Source: Portulaca oleracea
Lineage: Eukaryota; Streptophyta; Magnoliopsida; Caryophyllales; Portulacaceae
Assembly: GCA_029582165.1 (NCBI GenBank)
Contig: CM055877.1
Location: 32,767,249-32,831,248, forward strand
Length of the DNA stretch: 64,000 nucleotides
Direction of reading: 5' to 3'
Each line of letters opens with the position of its first letter. Position 1 is the first letter of the stretch. The translations under genes and the position numbers were made by a program. A model generated the notes under the pieces. The model saw only the letters and a list, made by a program, of their open reading frames with translations. It was not told the DNA's origin and ran no database searches. Positions 46,681 to 57,738 of the stretch are shown here, one piece after another.

Positions 46681-46833
46681 TGCATTTTTCAAGATGCCTA
46701 TAAAGATAGACCCTAAAGTTTCAATGTATAAGAACAAAAAAAAGGGGGGGGGGGAGGGGAATTGTGAATAGTTAGTCCAAAACGAAAAAGGGATAGGACT
46801 GGAACAAGTTCATTCAGTCTAATCTAATGCTGT

Positions 46834-47839
46834 TGTGAACACAAATTTCGAGTCTAAAAAAAATAAAGACAAAAAATTGAGAAACAAATTAATTTGTATT
46901 AATATTTGAATGTATGCGGGTACAATCTCTGTATTAAATACAATAAAGTAGTCCTTTGATTTGATCTCCTGAAATTTGGGTGAACCGAGGGCGCGGACGC
47001 TTGATCTCGATCTCGATCTCGAATGTTGGTCTATTTGAAGAACTCTATAGTAGTTCTTGAGCCGAAGGTCTTGAGTGTTGACCTCCTTGGTGCTTGGTAG
47101 CTGGAGGCTGCTCAAAGGATAACCGTTTGCAAGTTGACTGTTGGTTGCAGTTCTTCAAGTTCTTGGATGCGAGGGCTTGAGTGCTTGGTCTCGATCGATG
47201 AACCAGACGAACAAGATGACTGCAGTCTATGATGTGAAGATCAGAAGTTTTTGAACTAGCCGACGTTGGTCCTTGGCGCTTGGTAGCTGGAGGTTGCTTG
47301 TAGTTCGATCTTCTGAAGCCTCTGGAATGTAGAATACGGAATGCCAGGGGGTAGACTGCAGAGTGTAGACTGCTGAGTGTCTTGCTGAAGAACTCCATTG
47401 TTGTTCTTGATCAAGACGTGTCGAAGACTTGAAGACTCGATCTTGATCTTCTGTAGACTTCGATCCTTGACGCTTGGTAGCTGGAGGCCGCTGGCAGATT
47501 GATCTCTTGGAGTCTATGGATGCTGACTGTCGAATCTCCGAGGGAGTTAAAAATGAAGAGGGGGGCTATTTATAGGCTCTGGAGGCCTAGCCCCTAGGGT
47601 TTGAGTTGAGTTTTAGGTTTGGGCTCAAGTTAATTAATTATTCCTTTAACTTTAAATAAAGAAATCATCTCTGACACGTGTCACGATGTTATTTACCAGG
47701 ATGTATTTTCATTCAAAATCTAATTAAATGGACCGTCGTAATTAATTTGACACGTGGCGGGGATAATTGGCTAAATATTTGTTATTTTATTTTCCAAATA
47801 TCATTTTTTTATTTGGTTGGCAAATTTTTGCCTCATACA
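46834..47839 (-). repeat. 3' LTR (minus strand)
   Basis: Related to 6240-7234. On the minus strand it starts TGTATGAGGC and ends GTGTTCACA. TATA box TATAAATAG at 47567-47575 (minus). It keeps the ACTG/CAGT motifs that copy 1 has lost. Confidence 0.88.
47567..47575 (-). promoter_or_regulatory. LTR TATA box
   Basis: TATAAATAG on the minus strand, conserved at 51345-51353 in the 5' LTR. Confidence 0.6.
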
Positions 47840-47843
47840 GATG

Positions 47844-47851
47844 CCCCCTTC
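47844..47851 (-). other. polypurine tract (minus strand)
   Basis: GAAGGGGG, identical to 6228-6235. Confidence 0.75.
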
Positions 47852-48139
47852 GAGAGTCAGTCGCGAACACGAATTTTGAGTGTTTGAAGCAGCTGAGTCT
47901 TGAATAAATTTGTATTTAGCGGACATACTATTGTGCCTAAATTTCAGTTGGGCCAAACGAAGTGCGCTGCTGATTTGAAGGACGAGGACGTCATCTTGGA
48001 GTAGTATTCAACCAACACGACTAGAATGCCCCCACATTGCATGTTTGAATGAAGTTGTCAACCAGCCTGAGTATCCTATTGATGGTACTGGCTTGAAGCA
48101 AACCACTAACATGAAGATCTTGGCAAGTCAGAGTGCGGC

Positions 48140-49740
48140 TTGAAAGCCCACAATTTTGATAACTTGGAAGTCGATACAATTTTTTTTTTTGCACTTTTGA
48201 CTTGAGAGTCTTTGTTGTGATGACGTCGAAGTCTTTAAACTTGTCGACTTTGAAGTCTTGCATGAGTAAGCTATGGAATTTACTAACTTAAGAGTCTCTC
48301 TTATTAATTTATGAGTCTTAATCTATCTTGACTTTGGAGTCCTTCATCCTGTTGACCTATGAGTCTTTAACTTTCTTGACTTGGGAGTCCTGCATCCTGT
48401 TGACTTGTGAGTCATTGAATTTCGCTAGCGTATGAGTCATTCATTTTGACTTGGGAGTCGTGAACTCATGAATCTTTTATCGCGGGTGACTTGGGAGTCT
48501 TTTCTTTGGTGACCTACGAGTAATTGCTTTTCTTCACCTTAAAATTTGATTTTGACGACTTGGTAGTCTTGAATTTGGCTGACTTGAAAGTCATTAATTT
48601 ATTTGACTTAGAAGTGGGTTGGTTTGATGACTTAAGAGTCTGAAGTTTGTTGACTTGAAAATCTTTGGATTTGCTGACGTAAGAGTCGTATGCATTGTTG
48701 ACATGGGAATCTCGAATTTTATTGACTTGGAAGTCGTGATCTTGACTTGTGAGCCCTTTCATTTTGTTAATTTGAATTTGGTTGACTTGTGAGTCTTTTA
48801 TTTTGTCGACTTGGGACTCAGGAGACTTGTTGATACAGGAGTTTGACTTACTTGGATGTCTTTGTTGTGTCGTTGACTTGAAAGTTAAGGGACTTGGTGA
48901 CTCAATAATCTTGAAATTTGTTGATTTTAAAGTCTCGAATTTTTGTTGACTTTAAAGTCTTTAATTTTTGTTAACTTGGAAATCGGTGAATTTAATGACT
49001 TGAGAGTCTTGAAATTTGTTGATTTGAGAGTCTTGAATTTTTGCTGACTTGCGAAACGTGAAGATTGCTGACTTGGAGGTCATGGTCTTTTTTCTCGACT
49101 TTTGAGTCTTTCATTTTGTTGATTTGAATTTGGATGACTTGTGAGTCTTTCATTTTGTTGATTTAAATTTGGATGACTTGTGAGTCTTTGACTTGAAAAT
49201 TTTGAATTCGACTTGGGAGTCTTTAACTTTGGTGACTTGAGAGTTTGACTTGAAAGCCTTGGGTTTGGACTTTTACGAGTCTTTCGTGATGATGACTTGG
49301 AAGTCTTGGATTTTGACTTGGGAGTCTTTAATTTTGGTGACTTGAGAGCCTTTTTCTTGAAAGTTTGGGATTTGGACCTGTAAGTCTTTGGTGTTGATGA
49401 CTTGTAAGTCTTGTATTTTGACTTGGAAATTTTTAATTTTGTGAATGCAATGTAAGCCTTGAATTTTGACTTGTGAGTCTTTTTTTGTGGATGACTTGGA
49501 AGTCTTGAATTTTTGACTTGTAAGTCTTGATGTGGATGACTTGGAAGTCTTGAATTTTGACTTGCGAGTCTTTTTTTGTGGATGACTTGGAAGTCTTGAA
49601 TTTTGACCTGTGAGTCTTTTTTTGTGGACGACTTGAGAGTCTTGAATTTGCTAACTTGTAAGTCATTGAATTTTGCTGACTTGAAAGTCTTGAAGTTTGT
49701 TTACCAAGAAAGTCTTCAAAATTTGTTGTCTTGAGAAGCT
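48140..49740 (-). repeat. array of GACTT-NN-AAGTC dyads (minus strand)
   Basis: 1.6 kb of degenerate units with cores GACTTGGAAGTC, GACTTGAGAGTC, GACTTGTGAGTC. The stretch 49440-49640 holds about four closely similar 45-50-base units with TTTTTTTGTGGATGACTTGG, a sign of recent expansion. Confidence 0.85.
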
Positions 49741-49989
49741 GTTTGTTTTTTGGTATGGTTGTATCGAAGTCTAAACCCAAACTGCCTACGTACCTTAACA
49801 GATGGGATACCCATAAGGATCAAGTCAAACGTAGTTCAAAGAAAGAGAATTTTTTTTTAAAATTTTAGCCGTACACAGTTTATACTCTTGCGGGCCAGGA
49901 GTATTACAATGAACTGAAATTGATTTTTTTTTGGTGATCAGTTTAGGCTCTTGCTCGGGAGCTTCTCAATTTTCTTCATCAACTTTGCG

Positions 49990-50540
49990 ATCTACTTACT
50001 TTACTCGTGGATCCTTTTGTCTTTCTCTTCGATTTCCATAGCAAACATTCTTAACGTAGCACCTAGCTTGGCGATCTTTTCTTCCAAGTTAACAGCTTCA
50101 ATTGTCATCACCGCCATGACGAGGTATGAGTAGATTCAATCTCTGCTTGCGAGAAGATAGATTCTTCTTCAGAGATTTTAGAAGAATCTTCACTGGAGTA
50201 GCCGTGGTCTTCAAAGCCCTCAAATCGAAGAGTCTGCGAGGTGTAGTCTGCTTTAAGCCGAAGGTAATCGTAGTTGGCTTCCAAGAGCGAGGAGCCCTTT
50301 GAGTTGCCCCCAGTGTGATAAAGCCGATAGTTGGATTCTTCAGTAACTGAGTTGGTGTATTCACCGTTGGTTTTTCTGGCGCTATAGAAATAGCAGCGGA
50401 GACAATTGCAATCCTTCGAGTCGTTACTCTGCTTGATGTGACACGTGCAGTTGTTGACCCTTGGGATGAAGCTTGAGTCATCCTCCTTGTTGAGAGTTGA
50501 GAGACAACTTTCTTAGGTGTCATCACGTCCCTTGAGTCGA
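49990..50540 (-). pseudogene. remnant of gag start and leader
   Basis: On the minus strand, the region after the PBS has a frame (about 50540-50101) of basic, Thr/Ser/Lys-rich sequence, not present in copy 1. A second stretch from about 50113 matches the copy 1 gag start (AVNLEEKIAKLGATL-like, then EEKDKRI) with in-frame stops. It breaks off at about 49962, where sequence homologous to 2740 of copy 1 begins. No gag core remains. Confidence 0.6.
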
Positions 50541-50593
50541 AGGCTGAACTTGATTTCTTGGAGAAGGAGATGAGAGGCAGAGAGGTCCCAATG

Positions 50594-50614
50594 TCACACC
50601 GAGCGTGCCAAATT
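50594..50614 (-). other. primer-binding site (minus strand)
   Basis: Reverse complement reads AATTTGGCACGCTCGGTGTG next to the LTR, corresponding to 449-468. Confidence 0.7.
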
Positions 50615-51637
50615 TGTAAACACAAATTTCGAGTCTAAAATAAATAAAGATAGGAAATTGAGAAACAAATTAATTTGTATTAATATTTGAATGTATGCGG
50701 GTACAATTTCTGTATTAAATACAATAAAGTAGTCCTCTGATTCAATCTCCTGAAATTTAGGTGAACCGAGGGCGCGGACGCTTGATCTCGATCTCGAATG
50801 TTGGTCTATTTGAAGAACTCTATAGTAGTTCTTGAGCCGAAGGTCTTGAGTGTTGATCTCCTTGGTGCTTGGTAGCTGGAGGCTGCTCGAAGGTTGACCG
50901 TTTGCAAGTTGATTGTTTGTTACAACTCTTCAAGTTCTTGGATGCGGGGGCTTGATTGTTTGGTCTCGATCGATGAACCAGACGAAGAAGAAGATGACTG
51001 CAGTCTTTGATGTGAAGATAAGAAGTTCTTGAACTAGCCGACGTTGGTCCTTGGCGCTTGGTAGCTGGAGGTTGCTTGTAGTTCGATCTTCTGAAGCCTC
51101 TGGAATGCAGAATGCGGAATGTCAGGGGGTAGACTGTAGAGTGTAGACTGATGATTGTCTTGCTGAAGAACTCCGTTGTTGTTCTTGATCAAGACGTGTG
51201 GAAGACTTGGAGACTCAATCTTGATCTTCTGTAGACTTCGATCCTTGGAGCTTGGTAGCTGGAAGCCACTGACAGTTTGATCTCTTGGAATCTTTGGATG
51301 CTGACTGCCGAATCTCTGGGGAGTTAAAAATGAAAGGGGGACCCCTATTTATAGGCTCTGGAGGCCTAGCCCCTAGGGTTTGAGTTGGGCTTTGGGTTTG
51401 GGCCCAAGTTAATTAATTATTCCTTAAACTGTTAATAAAGAAATAATTATGATTTTCTGCATCATCTCTGACACGTATCACGATGTTGTTCGCTAGGATG
51501 TATTTTCATTTAAAATCTAATTGAATGAACCGTAGTAATTAATTTGACACGTGGCGGGGATAATTGGCCAAATATCTATTATTTTATTTTCCAAGTGTCA
51601 TTTTTTTTATTTAGTCGGCAAACTTTTGCCTCCTACA
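50615..51637 (-). repeat. 5' LTR (minus strand)
   Basis: On the minus strand it begins TGTAGGAGGCAAAAGTTTGC and ends TGTTTACA. 1023 bases. Confidence 0.9.
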
Positions 51638-52110
51638 GGTGCATTTGGAAGTTTGTCGGGAAAAACTTTCTCAGAACAAACTTTTCCTTATCCCCCCTTT
51701 GGGAATCCTTTTCCTGAGATTGTGAGGGAAATAAGGAGCCCTACATCAAAACTTTCCTATATATTATGGAAAATCAAACATGAGAAAGTTTTTTTAACTT
51801 AGAAAAGTTGGCAAACTTTCACGGAAAAATTTATCAACCAAACACCTCATAAGAAAGAAAAAAAAGGGGGTTTGATTAGTTGGTTTCAAGAGCAAATTCA
51901 AATGCTTATCATGAGTAGCAATTTTGCAGAGGATGATTGAATGGTAAATTCGTAATTAACGTAAGGAGAAAGCTCAGAAACCAGAATCCTTCGATTTTTA
52001 AATCCCGTGGCGGTGGTGGTGGAAACCCAATCTTGTCACAGTTGTTCCCGCAGTTGTCTTCCTGGTCTTGTACGCTCCCTGCTGAGCTCTCCAGGAACTA
52101 CACTTGAAAC
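51638..52110. other. upstream flank of the 52111 gene
   Basis: No gene seen. It should hold the promoter and 5' UTR of the plus-strand gene; the element's 5' LTR lies about 470 bases upstream of the start codon and points the other way. Confidence 0.4.
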
Positions 52111-53292
52111 ATGCAAATTCTCCAGAACCAACATCATCCTCTGTCGTCATCTAATGCCATTTGTCCCATGTCACTCCTTCCGAAGCTGTCTTCCCTGTCA
52201 CTCCGGCGCCCTACTACTATCATTCGCATGGGGGGCGGCCCACGTACCTACCCCGGTGGAGTCTCCAAGTGGCAGTGGAAGCGTATGCAGGCCAACAAGG
52301 CCAAGCAACTCCTTAAAGCCCGTCTCGCTCGTGAACGCCAAATCTACGAGATGCGCAAGCGTGCCGAGCTCAAGGCCGCCATTGCCGACCTCGAGCGCCC
52401 CTGGGAGGTTGTCCACCGCGCCGCCCCCAACTCGTCCCTCTTCTCTGTCGCTGCCGATGAGCAGCTCAAGGTCTTGGCTGACCGCTTTCAGAAGCCTGGT
52501 GGCTTCGATTTGTGGTCACAACACGATGGCCCCCAGTTGTTTGAAACCCCTGATGGCCTCCCCACTGCCAGGTTCTTTCCTAAAGGGGTTGTTCATAGTG
52601 TCAAGCCCTACGGCCAGGTCCATGAGGTGGATGGCTCGGGAGAAACCGGGGATGTTGATGTTTCTTCTACGGATAGGGTTGCATCCATGAATAGGAGAGG
52701 AAGGAGAAATGCTATTGGGCGGAATTCAAGTCGGGGGTCTCATTCTCAGGCTGGGGAGTCAGATGGTCAAAACCCTTTTGATTCTGATGTGAAATTGGAA
52801 TCTCGTGCTAGGGTTTCGAATGGTCGAGATACACGCTCCGGGAAGCAGAGAGGCAGGTTGCAAAGTTCCGGCGATGCAGATGGGTCGGTTGGGCTAAGGA
52901 ACAGCAGAGGAAGGAGAAATGGGATGAATTCCAGGAGCCGTGCTCCGGGTGGGAAATTGGGGAATGATTCATTTGCGAGAGCAACTGAGGACTCACCTGA
53001 TGAACCTTCTAGGTTTTCAGGCTCAAAGTCTTCTTATGGTGGTAAAACTGAGCATGATCATCGGCGGGATAGCAATGGCAGGGTTGGTGGTTATAGGGTT
53101 CATGGAAATGGTCTCAGAGGAAGACAGACTGTGAGTTCGAGTCCTAATACGAGAAACAATGGTAGGAAGTGGTCTAGTCGAGGGAATGTGGGGAGATATA
53201 ATGCTTCGAAATCCGAAGATGTGTATGATATGAGCTTGCAACGTGATGGGAGCTATGGTTTCAGTGATAGGGTGGAAGATGGAATAAATTAA
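52111..53292 (+). CDS. RH33-like N-terminal-domain protein without helicase core
   Basis: An intact, intronless frame of 393 residues. Residues 1-40 are Ser/Leu/Arg-rich with few acidic residues, as in an organelle transit peptide. Then MGGGPRTYPGGVSKWQWKRM (40-59), a motif I know from the N-terminus of plant DEAD-box helicase RH33-type proteins. A basic helix ARERQIYEMRKRAELKAAIA follows, then EEQ-like segment, GGFDLWS, and ARFFPKGVVHSVKPY. The C-terminal half is Arg/Gly/Ser-rich low complexity with repeated RGRRN motifs. No Walker A, DEAD or SAT motif is present, so it is not a helicase by itself. RNA binding in an organelle is inference. Codon use is GC-rich in the first 500 bases, unlike the flanks. 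Confidence 0.75.
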   Translation: MQILQNQHHPLSSSNAICPMSLLPKLSSLSLRRPTTIIRMGGGPRTYPGGVSKWQWKRMQANKAKQLLKARLARERQIYEMRKRAELKAAIADLERPWEVVHRAAPNSSLFSVAADEQLKVLADRFQKPGGFDLWSQHDGPQLFETPDGLPTARFFPKGVVHSVKPYGQVHEVDGSGETGDVDVSSTDRVASMNRRGRRNAIGRNSSRGSHSQAGESDGQNPFDSDVKLESRARVSNGRDTRSGKQRGRLQSSGDADGSVGLRNSRGRRNGMNSRSRAPGGKLGNDSFARATEDSPDEPSRFSGSKSSYGGKTEHDHRRDSNGRVGGYRVHGNGLRGRQTVSSSPNTRNNGRKWSSRGNVGRYNASKSEDVYDMSLQRDGSYGFSDRVEDGIN

Positions 53293-54002
53293 GCTCTGAG
53301 ATACATCATATAGGTACAACAAAAAGTCTTCAAACTCTTGATCTCAAATAATTGTAAAGCCCATATTTGTACATTTTGCAAATTATGACTGCTCCATTTT
53401 ATTCCTTGCTATTGCTTGTGCTATGTGACCATATCATGTGATTGTAGTTTATGTGCATAATTTGGATGGTCTAAGGAATTTATTTTTGGATAGAACCCCC
53501 CTCCCCCCTTTCTTTTTTGGGGTATTGCATTTGGTTTTAGATGTTTTCTGTGTTGGATGAGTACTTGTTCCCTCTTTCAGCAATGGCATAAGATTTTGGA
53601 TACAGTTTCAGGTGAGAAGTTGCACATATATCATTGTTGCAAAGACCCAACAATTTCAGGAAAACAAAATAATTGTGTCTGTTAAGATGATCTGAATCAA
53701 GAAGGATGTACTTAATTTTCACTAAAATCATTCTCATAGACTATACGAGATCCTTACACCCTTGTTCTGAGAACATAACTGTAAAATCATGATGCATTGA
53801 TCTAAGTACTTCACAGCAGGAAAGATACATTCCTTTTCAGTTCATTTACAAAATAGATTGTTGACAAACACTCAGGCAGATGTGTCAATACAGAAGCTTG
53901 AACATTTGATACACTATAGAGAGCATGATTGGAACTTGATATTTCAATTTGAAGAATACAGTCAGTAGACTGCTAAGAATCGTCCAAATTTCATTGACCT
54001 AA
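53293..54002. other. intergenic, 3' flank
   Basis: T-rich sequence, no gene seen. Should include the 3' UTR of the 52111 gene. Confidence 0.4.
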
Positions 54003-54351
54003 TCATGGTTTTGAGGCAGATTTGAACTTTGAATCAAGCTCACACCAGGACTCCACGTTTATCAGTTCGTTGAATTAAGAAAATGTAGCAACCTTGTCCA
54101 AGTGATCCCGAGTAGTTCCTTTTTCCTTCAGACTCTTCAAAGCTTCAACCATGGCCTTAGCTGAAGCATATAGTGCTGTTAGAGGATGGACGATCAACTG
54201 GAAGCCCATTTCCTTCAACTCTTCAGGTGTGTAAAGGAGTCTTTCCCCCTTCAATCATGTTGGCAACCTTGTAACCTTTTACTCTCTGACCAATCTCTGT
54301 CAGCTCCTCATCGTTATGAGGTGCTTCAACAAATGGTCCATGAGCGCCAGC
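54003..54351 (-). pseudogene. phosphorylmutase-like last exon
   Basis: Acceptor TGTGTAG, stop TGA at 54003-54005. See the parent entry for the frameshift and nonsense codon. Confidence 0.85.
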
Positions 54352-54416
54352 CTACACAGAAGACAGTGTCACGAATTGTTGCTTCAAATTAGCTAAAAGC
54401 TCACATAGATTAAGTC

Positions 54417-55080
54417 TAGAGCTGGCTAATAGGTCAGGTCGAGTCGGGTTCGTGTCCGTGTCAAACTTAAACGGGTTCAAAATCTTCCAACCTGAACCTA
54501 ACCCATTTATTAAACGAGTTGAAAATTGAAACCGTTTACCGTTTAAATTTTAAACGGGTTGACCTTATTCTGACTTGTTTACCCATTTAAGTGAATGTGT
54601 TAGAATAAAGTTACCAATTTTCCCATTTAACCATTAACTCACTTATACAAAACAATTCATTGTGGGATCGGAATAATAATATATCATACCCAATAATTTC
54701 CGTGGTAATATACTTCGAATTATATATAAGGAGATGCCTTTTAATTCATAGTCAAAGATAAATATAAGTCAAAATTACAAGTTTTATGTATATTTCAAAG
54801 AGTATCAACTGTAACTTTCACCTAAGTTTATTGATAAATGGTATAATTGGGTAATATTTATGGAGCAAGTGACTTGATCCATGTGACATGCCTAATTAAA
54901 CGGGTTAAGTAGGTTTTTTTTCGTGTCGAAAATCCTGACCTGAATCTAACCCATTTAATTAAACGGGTTTACCGTGTCAACCCATTTAATTAAACGGGTT
55001 GAAAGTTTCTACCTAAACCCTTTTAATATCGTGTTAGGTTCAGGTCGGTAATCGTCTCGAGTCAGCTTTTCCCAGCTCTA
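54417..55080. mobile_element. hAT-like MITE (664 bases) with perfect 8-base TSD
   Basis: TSD ATTAAGTC at 54409-54416 and 55081-55088. Ends TAGAGCTGG and CCAGCTCTA. Inside are inverted phrases such as AAACGGGTT and ACCCATTTAA. It lies in an intron of the phosphorylmutase-like pseudogene. Confidence 0.88.
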
Positions 55081-55094
55081 ATTAAGTCCTCTTT

Positions 55095-56080
55095 TGATGT
55101 ATATTTGATGGCCATATACATCAAGGTCAACTAGAGAAACATCAAATACTCACCTACATGGAAGAAGAGCTCACATCTCTCACATATCTCTCTATTTGGA
55201 AGAAATCTACAAGGGTACTCAAGTAATTTGCTCCTTAACTCAAAAACCTTCAAGCTATCATGGAAGGTGTCCTAGAGTGGATTAATCTACATTCCAAGAG
55301 CTTTCCAATGGTTCAAGAATCTTTAGATTTGGTTAAGTATTGAGCAAGTTATCATCATTTGTAATCTAGCTTAGTTCATTTGTTTCTTTATGATGTAATC
55401 ATTTGATTAGGATGATGTAAGCTAGATGGTTGTAGTTTCTTTCATATGACACGCCTAAGGGGACCTTTAGTAGTATAAATAGACCCCTTAGGGTGTTTTG
55501 TATCATCATTCAATCATATATCAAAATACAAACCAAACACATGATGTGTTGTTTCTCTCTAGCTTTGTGCTAGTGTCTCTTCGTTTCTCTTGAGGGAGAT
55601 CGAAACTATCCCCTTCTTCTATCCAAGATTGGCGTCCTTGGTGGTGATAGGAAGGAATTGAAGGTCTCTTGAAGGTGGAGTGTCTTTATCCTCCAAGAAT
55701 CTTCAAAGCCATTATCATTCATTCATTCATCCATTCAAACGTTCATCTACATTCATCCAACTTGATTGTTTTCCAAGCATCAAACGACTTGTAATTGTTC
55801 AAGGTGCATTCGTTCTTCAATCAAACGCCAAGCATTCAACATTTGAACGTTCATCAATCGCTCATCCATTCGTCATTCATCCTACAATCATCAATCGTTC
55901 ACTCGTTCATCATTTCCATTTCGTTTGGTAACCATCTTTCATAGTTCTTTCCATCTATTTCGTCCATTTCTACTCCATTTCTGGTTCTTTTGAACTTTGA
56001 GAAGGGAGATTCCTATCTTCGTTTTTAAAGATCCTTATATTGTGTGTAATGTGATCATCCCTTGGTCCCATTATGCATCA
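55095..56080 (+). repeat. 5' LTR
   Basis: TGATGTATATTTGATGGCCA to TTATGCATCA. Ends TGATG/CATCA are inverted repeats. TATA box TATAAATA at 55474-55481. Confidence 0.95.
55474..55481 (+). promoter_or_regulatory. LTR TATA box
   Basis: TATAAATA, conserved at 58118-58125. Confidence 0.6.
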
Positions 56081-56083
56081 AAA

Positions 56084-56096
56084 TTGGTATCAGAGC
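56084..56096 (+). other. tRNA-iMet primer-binding site
   Basis: TTGGTATCAGAGC three bases after the LTR. Confidence 0.95.
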
Positions 56097-56369
56097 TTAG
56101 GAGTTTGATTCTCTTAGTTCTTGAACCATCTTTCTACAAAACTTTCCATCACAAAAACGTTCCTACCATCTCTCCATCACACGCCATCCATTAGTTCTTC
56201 CAAGAACTCATCAAGAATTCATCAAGAACTCATAAAGAACCATTAGCTCCACAAAAAAACCCATAGCCCAAACACAAACCGAACCCAAACACAACCCCCT
56301 CTCATCCCCACGTGCTAACCCCATACCCATGAGTTTTTTGTGATCTTTTTGTATCAAGATTCATATTCT

Positions 56370-57688
56370 ATGGCCTGCAAAAGATCTAGCATGAGTTCTC
56401 AACGTGAATTACAATGCTTGGAGCAACAAATTGATATCTCACCGAACAAATGGAAGAATTTGGGATTCTTCAAAAGGGATCAAGAAGCGCTTGTTCACGT
56501 GACTACATCAACAAGCTTGAAAGAATGAAGCAAGGGAGCAAGGATGTGGTTGAATATACAATAGAATTCAAGTGGCAACTATGGAAGTATGCCCTTAAGG
56601 AGAATGATCAACGAGTTTTGGTATGTTACTTTCTTGGTTTTAATGATTACATTCGACGTGTTGTTGTAAATCAACCTTTCACAAACTTGGAAGAGTTAAG
56701 TTCTTTAGCTCTCGATGTTGAAAGACAAAGGAGATGTTGTCATTGCCAAAGTTTAGGTCACATTGATTTGGAGTGTCCTAACAAGAAAGATGTGTCTTTG
56801 GTTGAGTACCAAACGTATGATAATGAATTATTTGAGGAGGAAAATGTAGTAGAAGAGGAGTATGTAGAAGAGTGGCATGTGGCAAGGAGAGCCTTGAAAG
56901 AAGTATGTGAGCCGAATGAACATCAACAAAGAGAGTGCAAGATCTCTCATTGTACCAACAAAGGAGAAGTATGTTCATTGATCAAAGAAGGAGAAAGTTG
57001 TGCCTCCTATGGTTACATTGACGCCCCTACACAAAAGCCAAGCCATGACAAAGACATTCATGAGGATCCAAGAAGTTTAGTAAGTCTTCTCACTTCTAAG
57101 AATTGTGGAGATTCATTATGGTGTGATATTACTTCTATGGATACTTGTCATACTTTGTTGGAAAGACCAAAGTTGCTTGATAGGAATATCATGCATCAAG
57201 AGACATCTCTACTTCCATCTTATACCACACAGCCTAAGGAGGATGAAATAAGCATTGTAACGATTATGAAGGAGGAATATCATGGGTATGAAGAGCATAA
57301 GGGTCTTGTTCTTGCAAACTTGGAGGAAAGCAAAACAAGCAACCACCCAATTTTGAATTCTCCTATGAGACATATCTTTCATATGATACCTCAAGATATC
57401 AACTTGGATCACATGGTTGAAGTGCCAAGGATTCGAAGGGGCCAAGAAGCTAAAGTCATCAAAGTGGATCGTTTCATGCTAAATGATAAAGGCAAAGTGG
57501 TGAAACTTGACTTGGGAATTGAGAAGCTACATGGGATATCTACATCCATGATGAAAGTTCGAGGATCCAAGTCTTTTAATGTCCATGGATTACTTGGGAG
57601 AAAGATGAAGAAGTTCATCAAAGGGATATATGACGATTTCAAAGCCTTTAAGAAGAAAGTTTGTGATTTTTGTGAAGAAGGCGAGTAA
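56370..57688 (+). pseudogene. chromovirus-like gag with CCHC knuckle, frameshifted at the start
   Basis: A first segment from ATG 56370 (MACKRSSMSSQRELQCLEQQ) changes frame near 56440 into the long frame from ATG 56450 to the stop at 57686 (412 residues). The gag tail is recognisable as SKDVVEYTIEF, then FLGFNDYIRRVV and LEELSSLALDVERQ. The knuckle CHCQSLGHIDLEC (C-X2-C-X4-H-X4-C) follows near 56740. After it comes an acidic linker and about 270 residues without recognised motifs. Downstream, sequence reading LRTN-FFQPG before the PPT matches the usual end of chromovirus pol, so pol was removed from an ancestral gag-pol. If translated from 56450 it makes an N-truncated Gag. Confidence 0.85.
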
Positions 57689-57738
57689 GAGAGTGATGCT
57701 CCAAGTTTGAGGACAAACTTTTTTCAACCAGGGGAGTA

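Larger units (their letters stand above)
46834..51637 (-). mobile_element. gag-deleted (LARD-like) relative of the 1-11063 family
   Basis: LTRs at 50615-51637 (5') and 46834-47839 (3'), PBS, PPT identical to that of copy 1, and the GACTT dyad array. The gag is reduced to its first codons: the frame start aligns with copy 1 up to about KKIE and then jumps to the sequence following the copy 1 gag end. So it has neither gag nor pol. Flanks GCTGT and GGTGC do not form a TSD. Confidence 0.88.

Noticed and set aside
46829..51642. Target site duplication for the minus-strand gag-deleted element
   Set aside because: Left flank GCTGT and right flank GGTGC differ; shifting the ends by a few bases does not help.
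52007..52690. 227-codon frame overlapping the RH33-like gene
   Set aside because: Out-of-frame shadow in the GC-rich first part of 52111-53292; starts with GTG and has no recognisable domain.
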